Origin: Pleodorina starrii
Lineage: Eukaryota; Chlorophyta; Chlorophyceae; Chlamydomonadales; Volvocaceae
Direction of reading: 5' to 3'
Assembly (NCBI GenBank): GCA_030267565.1
Contig: BRXU01000012.1
Span: forward strand, 866,501-930,500
DNA length: 64,000 bases
The position numbers and the translations under genes are program-made. The notes under the pieces are model-generated. The model was given only the letters and a program-made list of their open reading frames with translations. It had not been told where the DNA came from and did not search any database. Positions 11,260 through 22,400 of the stretch are shown one piece after another; within the stretch, counting starts at the first letter, position 1; every line of letters begins with the position of its first letter.

Positions 11260-14200
11260 ATGGGAGATCAAGAGCTGTTCTCCGAGGTCCTGAAGGTAAG
11301 CTGGTGGTGCGCTGCGCATGGGATAGCGCACGGGATAGCTGCAAATTGTACTTCAATAGCAATCTCTCGGACCTATTGCCAGCCATTCAAGCCCGAGCGC
11401 TGCGTGATACGTAACTGATCACTTCCTTTTTTTATCGTGGCAGCCTTTAATTTTATCCCCTCGACGGGTTTGCCACTATGTTAACGAGCTCAACGAAGCT
11501 GCGAATTTGCACATATCTACGATGAGACAACCAATTTATTGAATTATCGGCAATTTATCCGTGCACCTTTCCCCTTAGATACGACTTTCCGACGTGACGG
11601 TCAAGTGACGTTGCCACGCGCAGGTGCAGAACAAAATATTCTATTTGGATCTGAAGCAAAATGGTCGTGGAAAATACGTTAAAATCGCAGAGAAGGGTAA
11701 GTGATTATGCATCTGGTGTACCGCCGGGGCCAGGCGGTTTGAGCGTTTGACTGACAAAGTAATCGATACTGCTGGATATGTGACGGCTCTTGTGTAATAC
11801 ACACTGATCCTGTGATGCTGACTCGTCCGAGGGCAATCGGTGGGCAGGGGTTGTGGGTCGGCTCAGTGTCGGCGGGGTCTAGACACTGAGTCACCTGCCC
11901 GTACTACGGTCTTTGCCGCGTTTTCCCCTTGATCCCGATACCCGCCGGCTTGCAAAAAGATGATGGCAGCGATCCCGCTTATTGGACGTTGCAAGCGTGC
12001 TGCGTGCTGCGTGCGTAATGCAGTATTTTCGTAACGCCCCGCTGCGACCACAAAGCTTCCGTGCAGGGACTTGCACTTGTTCTCTCTCGAGCGATGTTTG
12101 CTGCCCCGTCGTGCGTGTTGCATAGTGAGCACGTTGCAGCGCGCAGTGAAGGCTGCGTCCGAGGGACAGAGGGTTTTACGGCGCGTCTCGGGCGGATTTC
12201 TTAATGCGTTGCCAGTCCGTCGCTGCGGACTTCAAATGGGCTGCGGCCAGTGCGCATCATCAAGCCGCCCGTGGATTGGCATTGAGGGCATCCAAACCCT
12301 CGGGGGACTTCGATTTCTACCACCATGGCCAGAAGACGATTGACATACCGTGGGATTGCCGTTTTGGGCGCACCTCGTAACAAGCTCCTGACGTTGTGTC
12401 CCCCCGCCCGCCTTACGCACAACGACAGGGAAATACCGTCCAAAGAGCAGCGTCGTGGTGCCCCTTTCCGGACTGCACAGCTTCATCCAACTGTTCGATT
12501 TATACATGAGGACTGACGGGTGAGCGGGCGACGCGGCGTGCAGGGCATTGAGCAATACGTGTGTCGTACTTGGGGGTGCTGTACAGACGCAACGCCCTAG
12601 TAGGAAGGCAGTCGGTGATGCAGGGGGCGCCGTGGTGGGCCGCTGCCGCTCTGCATACTGCGAGCTAGACGTACCGGTAGCCATGGAGGATGGAATAATG
12701 AGTGCAACCGGAAGGACGCGATATCCCCCGGCCGTGGTCCTGCGGCTGCTGCCCGGTCCTGCCCGGCGCGGCCTTGGGGTTCTGGGTTCTGGGCTGGAGG
12801 GCCGGGCCGCTGTCTCGGCAGCAAGACGGCGGCAAGTACTGCCCGATCGTGTTCGGAACCAAAGGCTCACAAAGGAGCAGCGCAGTTTTCCCGGAGGGAG
12901 GGAGCGGGTGTGGGTGTGGCTCCCTTGCTGCCGTTTCTCGCTTCCGCTGTGCCATGAAGTAACGCCTCGCCATAATCGTGGTTGACCAGATCTCGTGCCA
13001 TGACGCTGTCCCAGCAACGAAGATTGTGGGCCCGGTGAATGCCTTGCATTGTGCCCTTCCTTTCACCCCACCAAAAAAAACCTCACCGGAAGGGAATTTG
13101 GCGGGCTGATTCTCCCTAGACGCCAGCTCCCATGTGCCCTGTGCTGTGGTCTTGGCCCTGCCCGGTCCTGGGATTGCAATTTGATGACGCCCTCGCCCCC
13201 CACCTTTGTTGCCCTCTTGGGGTGTCGCCCTCCACTGCAGGCCGGACCCGCAATCCCGGGATGTGGTGGTGGAGTCCAAGGTCTTCAACTTCAGCTGCGG
13301 TGAAAACGACCGGGGGCGCTACCTGCGCATCTTCGAGAGCGGCGGAGGCTATCCTGCGGGTGCGAAGAGGCAAATTGGGCAGACCTCCTTTTATTTATTT
13401 AAGGGACATATACATTGCCACCGTATTGCAGTACCGTGAACGCGGACGACGCCGCGTGAAGCATGGTCTGCTCGTTACATGACAAGCACAGGCTCGTACC
13501 CTCGCTTGCTCGTTTCGCCACATGTTCCTTGCATTGGTTGCATTGGTGGGGTGTACTGCTGGGTTGCGCAGCACCTCTTGCCAACGCAAGCCTCCTCCAT
13601 CAGAACCCCGCCTGCTTCCAGTGCCCGACCTCCGGATGGATGCGCTGATCACCGCAACCACCACCACCGGTTGGATGCGGTACCGTTCCGACGTGCCCTC
13701 ATATGCCCTCATATGCTTCCCTTCCCATTCCCGCCCGCAGGCGGCTCCAGTCTGATGGTGCCGGCTGGTTGGGGCAACGCCAACATCCGCGCTTTCCGGG
13801 AGAGCTTTGAAAAGATTGCCAACTGGCTCAACCAGACGGGGCTGCCGGTGAGAGGAGTGGAAAATGGAAAGGGATGGTTCGGGACTGGGCCCGCGATTGT
13901 CGTAAGGTTTTTGTGAGGCCGGTTGATTTGGGGGTTTTCGTGATCGCTCAATCGTGTAGGGCGGCCGAGTGCCAAACCGGCCCAGGCCGCCCGGGGCAGA
14001 ACTCATTGACACACGAATTCGCCCCACGGTGGAGCTGCCGCCGTGGTGGCATAATGTACGGTGGGCTTGCACGACACGACACCGACACCGACGCCCGTGT
14101 GGCGGTGCTGCTGTAGCGTAGCGTACTCGAGCGCAGGCGCGGGGCCACGCCTCGCCTCCGCCCCATGATGAGTGACATCAGTTTGCGCCAGCATCTGTAC

Positions 14201-14904
14201 TCGATACGCCCCCCGCCCGTTTCGCTGCCGGCACCCACCAGCTTTCTGCGCCCGCTCATCCCCGGGGCCACCTTTCTGGCACCCACCACACATCAGTGCA
14301 CGCCTTTCCTTTCCCAGTAAAACCGCTGCAGCTCATATTTTCTTTCGCCCCCTTTCGCCCTGCGTACCTGCGAGGATGTCCCCCCTGCCCCAATCCCTTC
14401 CCTCACCTTCCCGGTCTCGTTCGGTTGGGGCTTGGCCTTCCTTTTTGTCCCAACACGTGTCTCTTTACTCCTGTCCTCGCTCTCGCAGTCATTTACGTTT
14501 CCAGCATGACAAACTCGAACGACCTTTTCCCTTAACTCCGGCATCTCCCCTCCCCTCCCCTCCCCGGATAACCCCACTTCATTCTGCAGAGCATCGAGAT
14601 GTCCAGTGGCCTGGCGCTGACGTCAAAGCCCGACTCCGTGACGCTCGACGTGAGCAAGGAGGGCGGCCCCGTCCTGTCGGTGGGCTCGAAGCACTTTTTC
14701 TTCGATGCGCGCATGAACGACCGCGGGCGCTACCTCAAGATCAAGGAAGTCAGCGGCAACATGAAGACGCTGCTGGTGGTGCCCGCGCACGCGGTGGCCA
14801 AGTTCCAAGAGGCCATCTCGCTGGCCATGCTCGTGCAGCCACGGCCCGATCAGGAGCTCATGGGAAACGGGGTGCAGGGCGGGCCGCCGGGCGGTCAGGT
14901 CTAA
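11260..14904 (+). CDS. PURA: Pur-alpha (PURA) single-stranded DNA/RNA-binding protein
   Basis: Pur proteins bind purine-rich single-stranded DNA and RNA and act in transcription and mRNA transport. Six exons: 11260-11295, 11624-11696, 12429-12519, 13241-13359, 13741-13847 and 14590-14904 (TAA), total 246 residues with all phases consistent. Three PUR repeats are visible. Repeat I spans about residues 13-62 (VQNKIFYLDLKQNGRGKYVK then SSVVVPLSG). Repeat II spans about 75-140 (VFNFSCGENDRGRYLRIFE then SSLMVPAGWGN and FRESFEKIANWL). Repeat III spans about 160-225 (KHFFFDARMNDRGRYLKIKE then TLLVVPAHAVAKFQEAI). The core NDRGRYLKI-type motif occurs in each, and three repeats is the family standard. 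A Gly/Gln-rich tail ends the protein. The start is uncertain: ATG at 11206 is in frame upstream. Confidence 0.92.
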
Positions 14905-16337
14905 CTTGAACCCTAGTCGATAGACAGACAGACACACAGACAGACATGCGCGCCGGTCGAGGGGGCGAGGCGGGCGCACAGCTGCCGCCGCCTCGTCTTA
15001 GGCAAGGCGCAGGGCGCGGGGTCCTGCACGTGCTGGGCTGGGCTGCAGAGGCGCCCGTCTCTGGCCCCGGCGGCGGTGGTGGGGGGGGGGTCTCTGCGCC
15101 GTTTCGGGTTGCCGAGTTGGGAGCTGTGGGAATTAACATGGCGGCCCTTCTGGGGTCGATATCTTGAGTGTTAGGCCAGGCAGAACGCCCCGAGCCGGGT
15201 CCTTATTATTAAGTGTGGGAACAAGCGTCAATGGGGAGGTTAATGGTTGCCATCTTGTGCGTGATGGGGCTCAAAAACAAGCCAAATTGTGTTGTGTGTC
15301 ATGATGCGGGGTTGTCCCCATCCTAATAATCCTGCCGCCTGGACCTTGGCGCTGGCTGGGAGTGTTGAAGGGAGTATCAGGCCTCGTAGGGTAGGCCCGC
15401 AGGCCAGTCTGATTGCGGCGACCATGGGTCCACATGCACAGGGGACGAACTAGTCAACTTGCTCTGCTTTGTGGCTGCCGATGTTTTGGAGGCACTTCAA
15501 GAACCTCCGGGAAGTGAGTGCATCAACGGAACACCCTGTGGCTTGTGAAGTTCGGTGACTGTGGGGGCGATATCGAGTGGAAGCCGAGCCGGTGGCTTTC
15601 CGGGGTTCTCCGTCGAGCAAGTACCGTATGCGTGCGCCATGAAAGCGGCAGATTGGGTTTCCTGGCGCTGCTGGCTTGAGCGTTAGCTGCCCGTCGTCAT
15701 CCCCGCACCGCACCGCGTGTTGAATTGCAGATGTTATGAATGCCGATACCTGCTCAGGCGCGCGCTGTGGCCCGTTTGATCCTTCTGGGGCCACTGCAGC
15801 AGAGGCAGAGGACGATGTCGTGCCGTGCGTCATGTTGTGCCCTACCTGACGCTGAGTACGACATCCCTCTGCGATGCGCCATCATACTGACGTCCTTTCC
15901 TTGCGATCGCACGTATGTATATGTGCCCAACCAAAGCGCGCTCCAGACCTATAATGGTGCCATCACTTCGGTTCTCATGGATGATCCGCCGCCGCCACGT
16001 TGCGTGCTTGCTGTAGTGCCGTCGTACTTGTGCGTCGTACTTGTCCGGCATGTGTGTACGGTTGTGAGTCATCTTGTGTGTTTTCGCAGTCGTGCTTGAA
16101 GCATGATGCGCCCTTGCAATTGGCAATCGTGCTTGCAGCATGATGCCTGGCCGTGACTGCATGCATGCGTGTTTGTCTCCAGTGTGTCTCCAGTGTGTGT
16201 ATGTGATTCGGTGCGCGCGCTATGGCTGGCGGGTGATGCTGGAAAGGTCTCCCGAGGGAGCCGCGTAGGGACAAGCGTAGGAAAGCTTTGGTGGGTGGAA
16301 AGTGGCTGCCGGTATGTCCCGCCTCTTGCAGTGTGTA
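14905..16337. other. Pur-alpha 3' UTR and intergenic sequence
   Basis: No coding exon is supported. There is a short (GACA)n-like run at about 14920-14946. No TGTAA was found before 16338. The first one met is TGTAAG, the first six bases of the miniature LTR element, so that element may influence where transcripts end. Confidence 0.4.
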
Positions 16338-16689
16338 TGTAAGCTTGCTTGCACGAACTTAACGCTATTTTAATAGTGTTATATTGGTCTCACGTCCTGG
16401 CGGAGGAACGAGCCAATAAAGTACCTGTTACCTTTCCGTTAGCAGTTGTACTGCGGAATGGTACGCATCTGGAGTACGCATAAAGGCGTCGCTCTACGTG
16501 GAGACGAGAGAATTACTCTTGAATGTTCTTACACGGTATCTGTTGATACCACCTACTGTGATATGTATCTTATCTATAACACGCTATTCGGTAAACAATC
16601 GACGCTTCCGCATAATAAGAACCGAACTCTAACCCGATCCTCGGTGAGTTACCTTAGAAAGATCCTGGGAAGACTAGTATAGTCTTACA
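16338..16689 (+). repeat. 5' LTR of the miniature element
   Basis: A 352-bp LTR beginning TGTAAGCTTGC and ending ATAGTCTTACA. Its last 56 bases contain the left arm of the fold-back (16634-16666) and a small palindrome AGACTAGTATAGTCT. The 78-codon open frame inside it is repeated in the other LTR and has no recognisable protein features. Confidence 0.92.
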
Positions 16690-16722
16690 AGGATCTTTCT
16701 AAGGTAACTCACCGAGGATCGG
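16634..16722 (+). repeat. 33-bp perfect fold-back across the LTR/interior junction
   Basis: Bases 16634-16666 (CCGATCCTCGGTGAGTTACC...) and 16690-16722 (AGGATCTTTCTAAGG...CGG) are exact reverse complements. They are separated by the last 23 bases of the LTR. The right arm starts at the first base of the interior, where a primer binding site should be. An RNA spanning it would form a 33-bp stem with a 23-nt loop. Confidence 0.95.
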
Positions 16723-17104
16723 TTCATAGGCCCTTTCACGGTCGAGGCAACCGTGGGAAAGGTCGCCTAGCGGTTAACACCGCCTAAAGTACGCCTGGTG
16801 CTGCTTGCGACCGTTCGCGGGACATGTCCCTATGCGAAAAACAAGCACATGCCTGGACCACGGGAAAAGACCACGCGAAATACCTGGCATACGTGACTGT
16901 GCACGGACCACGGGAAACGGCAAGTGGACCCTTGTGAAACCCACCCTTGCCAAAATGAGCGAGTTCTATCTGGCTTGATCGCTCAAGCATACACGTAATG
17001 CCAAGGCATGCTGCTTAATATTGGTTACCTGCGAGATTATGACGTTCCACTTTCACAAGTGGCACGCTGCTCCCGAGGACGGTTCGCTTCAAAGGGGGGG
17101 GGAG

Positions 17105-17456
17105 TGTAAGCTTGCTTGCACGAGCTTAACGCTATTTTAATAGTGTTATATTGGTCTCACGTCCTGGCGGAGGAACGAGCCAATAAAGTACCTGTTACCT
17201 TTCCGTTAGCAGTTGTACTGCGGAATGGTACGCATCTGGAGTACGCATAAAGGCGTCGCTCTACGTGGAGACGAGAGAATTACTCTTGAATGTTCTTACA
17301 CGGTATCTGTTGATACCACCTACTGTGATATGTATCTTATCTATAACACGCTATTCGGTAAACAATCGACGCTTCCGCATAATAAGAACCGAACTCTAAC
17401 CCGATCCTCGGTGAGTTACCTTAGAAAGATCCTGGGAAGACTAGTATAGTCTTACA
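17105..17456 (+). repeat. 3' LTR of the miniature element
   Basis: Same 352-bp sequence as 16338-16689 with a single A/G difference at offset 19. It follows the purine tract and ends at the GTGTA duplication. Confidence 0.92.
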
Positions 17457-19496
17457 GTGTACTACGGACGAACTTGCGCTCGCTGTAGCACGCAAAAAAA
17501 ACGGGCGCCAGCTCATGGCGTGCTACGGTGAGGGGGGCCCTGTGTGTTGAGATGGAGTAGTTGCTCTCAGGTTACAGGGAAGGGAAAGTCTTCAGGGGTA
17601 ATATAATGTTTGTGCGGAGGCAGCAGCAGTGGAGTCAGGGCAATGGGAGAGGATGTTGTGCATATGTTCATTCCCAGGCAATGCCGTCAAAAAAGTAACA
17701 CGGGGGGATTGTGAGGTACTCGAACAAAGTAAACATGCGTCGTTTATGCTGCGAAGAGGCGTTTTGGCAGAGGACGGTGTCTCCCTGCCTGTGCACTGGG
17801 AGCTTTGGGGCGTTGCTGACCTGGGCCCCTCTGGCTGATGTGGCTGGCGCGACCCCGACCGGGCGCAGATCATCACTCTCTACGGTGCCCTTAATAAGTT
17901 TGCTGACACGTACTTTGCCGTTCTTGTGCTACAATACGGCAGCACCAGTGCTTGGCGCTCGGATGCTCGAGACACGACATGAGAGAGATGGAAAAGCCAG
18001 CGATGGAAATGGACACAACGCCTCGGGCGGGCGAACGGGCACGCAGCCAGCAGCTAAGAAGACAGACCCTGAGAAGTGGGCGTGAGTATTCTGGGTCATG
18101 ATACCGGTATACATGTTGAGGGTTTTCAAGCAACGATCTGGACGTGGAAAAGCGGGTGAGCGCCTTCGGAACGGACAAGCTGGATGTCGTGATCTATCGC
18201 TGTAGTTCCTTACCCCTCCCTTTAGCACTGACAGACAGGCAAACGGAACCAACAAACAGACAGGCGGTGAGATGAACTGACATATGGAGCCACAGACAAA
18301 GAGACAGACGGACGGAGAGTCAGACAAAGGGACAGAAAGACGCAGACAGACGGCAGGCTGAAGGGACGGTCGGCCGGATGGGCGGAGGCACGAATGGAGG
18401 GCTGGTTGCCATGATCCGCATTGCCAGCATCTCGCTGGGTTTTGACATACAGACACGGAAAGGGAGGGAGGGAGCGCAATGCGGCAGGAGGAAGAGCTGC
18501 GACTCCCGCGCCCACCCAAGTGCTGTCGAGCATGCTTGTCACCCTCTGCTCCGTCGCTGTATACTACCGGTACCGTATCCTGGATGGCCAGGAGTCTGAC
18601 TCGAGGTACGCAGGCTCCGTTACAAGCAAGACTTATTAATCCAGTTTGCAGTCCCGGGTCTCAATTTACAATCCGAGGTCAGGCCAGCTGTCGCCCAAAG
18701 GTCAGCGAAGATGCTCACCGTCGTTATCTCAGGCTAGAAACGCTACGACGACCTCACGCCGTCAGAACAGTGACGCGAGACGCTGGGACAACGTACGTCA
18801 AGCCCTCCCTCAAGAACTTGAAGACCCGACCTGCCGTATCCGTACCAACTACTGACGTCTAAGCAACCAACGCGGTCTCGGGAACCAAGCCGTCTTTTGT
18901 CCTTCCGCTTTCGAACAACCTTACTTAGACCTGATAACGCTTCAGTGACCCGTCAACCCACACAACATTTGACAGTCATCGCAAAACTGCATTGTCATCA
19001 GATACCAGTAATCCGACGGACATAACCAGTAAGGCAGCATACGACATGGCCGGCCGGAGGGGATGGGATTCCTTGCAGTCAATGGCGCGGGCACGCATGG
19101 CCGGTGTTCGTTCTGTTGGTTACCAGTTACTAACGAAGATACCTGACGGCATCATCCCCGGGATGGGCCCCCACTACTGTAGTATGCCTGAGCGTAAAAA
19201 GGGCGGGAGAACCTCGGTGAGCTGTATGTAAAGCACCCTGGCCGACAGACCTGAGCCAACAGTGCTGGCGCGCTGCTCACATCCAGATGGGGTTCCACTG
19301 GGGTCCACTGTCATACGGTAACCGCAAACTGCTTCCGCTCGGCTCGCTCGTTTGCGGGTCCACAGCGACAACCGCAAGCTGCTTCCAAGCTGCTTCCCAT
19401 GTAACCACGTACTGGATCCTGCTGCCCACAGCAAAACACTGTAGTCAGCCACAGTAGTCGCAGCCATAAGGTAAATCCGCGCCTGCCGCCTCTTCA
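17457..19496. other. Intergenic region and 3' UTR of mitochondrial EF-Tu gene
   Basis: No coding exon is supported. Minus-strand TGTAA motifs lie at 18620-18624 and 18665-18669. They could be poly(A) signals of the EF-Tu gene, implying a 3' UTR of about 0.8 kb. Bases 18225-18360 form a degenerate (ACAG)n simple repeat. Confidence 0.45.
18225..18360. repeat. Degenerate (ACAG)n simple repeat
   Basis: Repeated GACAGACAGG, ACAAACAGACAGG, GAGACAGACGG and GACAGAAAGACGC blocks form a low-complexity purine-rich stretch on the + strand. No array of exact units remains. Confidence 0.7.
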
Positions 19497-22400
19497 TCAC
19501 GCGAGGACTTTCGTGACGACGCCGGCGCCCACGGTCTTGCCCGAGTCGCGAATCGCGAAGCGGATGCCCACCTGAGAAACATGTCAAGTTGGAAATGACT
19601 TTTCTTATTTTAGATGAGGCCAAGCGTTTAATGCAACGTCGCAAGGCGAGTTAAGGCGATGCCATTCCACATCGCAATCGCGCACAGTGTGGTCGGCAAT
19701 ATCCCTTCAACCCCAAAACCCCAAGGGCAGGTAGCTAGGAAACATGTTCCTCTCCAGTGTCTGGTGCGCGACATGGACTTGAGTTCTTCAGCTGCAGGCC
19801 TGCAGCCCGTGAAAAGCTGTCAGGTAGGTTGGGGCGCTTATGGGAGACCGGAGTGCAAGCCGACTGGGGCGCTCGATCGCTGATCCCCCTCCCCGTGATC
19901 GAAGCTCGACTGTGAACCTGTATCCCGGGGTTGCACTCGTTGCTACTTGCCGGGCTGGTGCTTACTGGCCTGGTTGGGGTTTTTCCTTCGCCGTGGTCGC
20001 ACGGGTCCGCTGCAGTGCGCGGTCAGCTGGTCCCCCGCTGCCTCTACCCTTCGAACGGCCTTTAGGAGGGCTGCAGAGCCCCTGTAAACCCTATAACCCT
20101 ATTGCTTTTACGTTCCGCCATCCATCCATCCAAGGCAGCGCGAGGCACGAGTACGGCTGGTTAGTGTTGGACGTGGCATATGCAGCATGGGGAGAATGCA
20201 ACGCAGCTGGCGCTCTTCCGCGCGCAGTCGATGTCCCGCCCCTGCGTCGCTTCGATGTGGCGCTCCGCACCTCGAGAGCCGCAGGTGCTGAGAGCTCGAC
20301 GGTTGCGAAGAAGTTGTCCCCCGGCATCACCATGGCGGTCCCTTCCCGCAGGTTGATTTGGCCTGCAGGCAGCGGTCGGCGCGGAGTGTTTTACCGGCAT
20401 TCGAAAGGAATAATCGAATAAATCGTCAATTAAGAGGCGAGGCTGTGCAACTTAATCATTTTATTATTAATTTTAATTCATGGGATTAATACCAGTGATG
20501 GAAAGCGACGAGTGGCAGTGATGGCAAACGACGAACGGTGCTGTTCACGGTATGGCTGGATCGAGCAGATCAAAGCCCTTGACCCCTCGTGTCCTCCCGC
20601 GAACAGGGCCCGGGCCCAGGCCGTGACCAAGCGCACGTAACCCCAAACCTACCCGAGACGTCGGCTGTGCGAATGAAGAACTGCGGCTTATACTTGGTGG
20701 TGAAGGGCGTGTGGCGGCCGCCCTCCTCCTTGGACAGAGCGTACACCTCGGCTTCGAATTGCTGCAGATCAACACACAACACCACCAGCACAAGCGCCAG
20801 CGACACAACGCAGCAACAGGCAGGGCCAGCAGCGCAAGCGCAAGCTTCGTTCAGGACGTGCACAACGAGTCCGCTTTTAGCCAGCCACGTTCAAGCGCGG
20901 TAGCTGGGCTGGGCTTCAGCCTTGCGACAGTCATAACGAACAGCGCCAGAAGGAAACCCCCCTAAATGAATGAGACCGTGTGTTCAGCGAGCCGTCCTTG
21001 TCTGCCGGTGTGACGTACATACCTTGTAGGTCTTCAAGCTCCCGACCTTGCACACCACTTGGCCGCGCGAGACGTCCTCCCGCTTAATGCCGCGGATGAG
21101 GAGCCCCACGTTGTCTCCCGCCTGGCCCTGGATTTCTCATCAGGAGCCACGGCAGCATAGGTACATCAGGGGGAGGGGGGTTTGAAGAATGAATTTGCAA
21201 AAATGAAACAAGAAGCCCTGCGGACGTTGTAGGGGAGGGTTGTGAAGGGTTGAGGCTAGCATGGTTTATGGGTCTGGCTCCAGGGGGTGGTTGCTAAGCG
21301 GAAATAATTACTACGCTACATGGCCAGAATTCCCAACCCAACTTCGTGCAAAGCTGTCAGCCGCCCGCCCAAAGACGTCTTTACAAAACGGCCAACAGAC
21401 CCGTGCCAACAGACGTGCCAACCCTGCCACGCGAGGATCTCTGCGCTCATCGCAAGGCCACAATACTGTCTGTGGACCCCCTCGCAAGAGGCCGCAAGTA
21501 AGACCCCACATCGCAAGACCCCAACACGGTAACCCGTTTAAGGGGGCACGTGCTTAAGGTTACAGCTATCCAGGCCACGGCTTCGGAGCCAATTAAGCTT
21601 TAATTATGACGTCAGGATTTCTGACTTCAGCCAGCATTGGGCGGCTTAAAATAAATATTCAAAAACAGACCTGGTTGAGGCTCTTCTTGAACATCTCCAC
21701 GCCGGTGACCGTACTCTTGATTGTGTCGCGGAGACCCACAATCTCCACCTCCTCACCCGCCTTGATGATTCCTGCGGGGTGCGGGCCGATAGCGCGATAG
21801 CCGCGTGTTGGTTGCCGCCGTGCGGGTTGGGTTTGAGACTGCAGCTCCTGCCCCCTGGGCCGGGGCCCGACTCACCTTGCTCCACGCGGCCCGTGACGAC
21901 CGTGCCGCGGCCGGCGATGGAAAAGACATCCTCCACGGGCATCTGGAAGGGCTTATCCGTGGCTCGCTGTGGGACCTGGATGTAGTCATCCACTGCCTGC
22001 ATGGTGGCGGATGGTGGGGGGCTGGCGGATGGTGGGGGGCTGGCGGCTGTGGTGGGAAACAACCAACAGCGGTGGCATTGGGCCGCTGTGGCGGCGCCCG
22101 GGCGCCAGGCCCGGGCTCTGGGACAATCTTACGCATTGTAATGTCGTACTTTTCAGTCTCTTCTTACGCAGTCCGCAAATCCCATCATGTGTCAATCTTA
22201 TGAAATCGTCTACGACCTGCGCTTCTGTACCACGGATACGGTACATACCGCGGCGGCTTGTGTAGATGTGTACTGACTTATCTCGGCAACCTCAACACAG
22301 CGGCACGCAGGACGCCCTGGACCGCCCACCCACCATCCCACCTGCATGAGTTTCAGAATGGCGTTCTTGCCCACCGTGTCGGACTTCTCGCCCTTGAGGG

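Larger units (their letters stand above)
16338..17456 (+). mobile_element. Miniature LTR retrotransposon (TRIM-like), recent insertion
   Basis: An 1119-bp element with two 352-bp direct terminal repeats (16338-16689 and 17105-17456), each TGTAAG...CTTACA, and only 415 bp between them. A perfect 5-bp target duplication GTGTA flanks it (16333-16337 and 17457-17461). A purine tract AAAGGGGGGGGGAG (17091-17104) immediately precedes the right LTR and sets the orientation as +. The interior has no gag or pol and no long frame, so the element must be moved by proteins of an autonomous relative. The LTRs differ at one position (16357/17124), so insertion was very recent. Instead of a tRNA-type primer site the interior starts with a 33-nt inverted copy of LTR sequence. 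Confidence 0.92.

Noticed and set aside
12232..13288. Overlapping minus-strand frames of 207-261 codons
   Set aside because: They span Pur-alpha introns and exon 12429-12519. Composition is Arg/Ser/Pro noise typical of antisense GC-rich DNA.
16446..17449. Two identical 78-codon frames as a duplicated gene
   Set aside because: They lie inside the two LTRs of the miniature element and are duplicated only because the LTRs are.
16338..17456. Simple tandem duplication rather than a transposon
   Set aside because: TG...CA ends, a perfect GTGTA target duplication and a purine tract before the right copy fit an LTR element.
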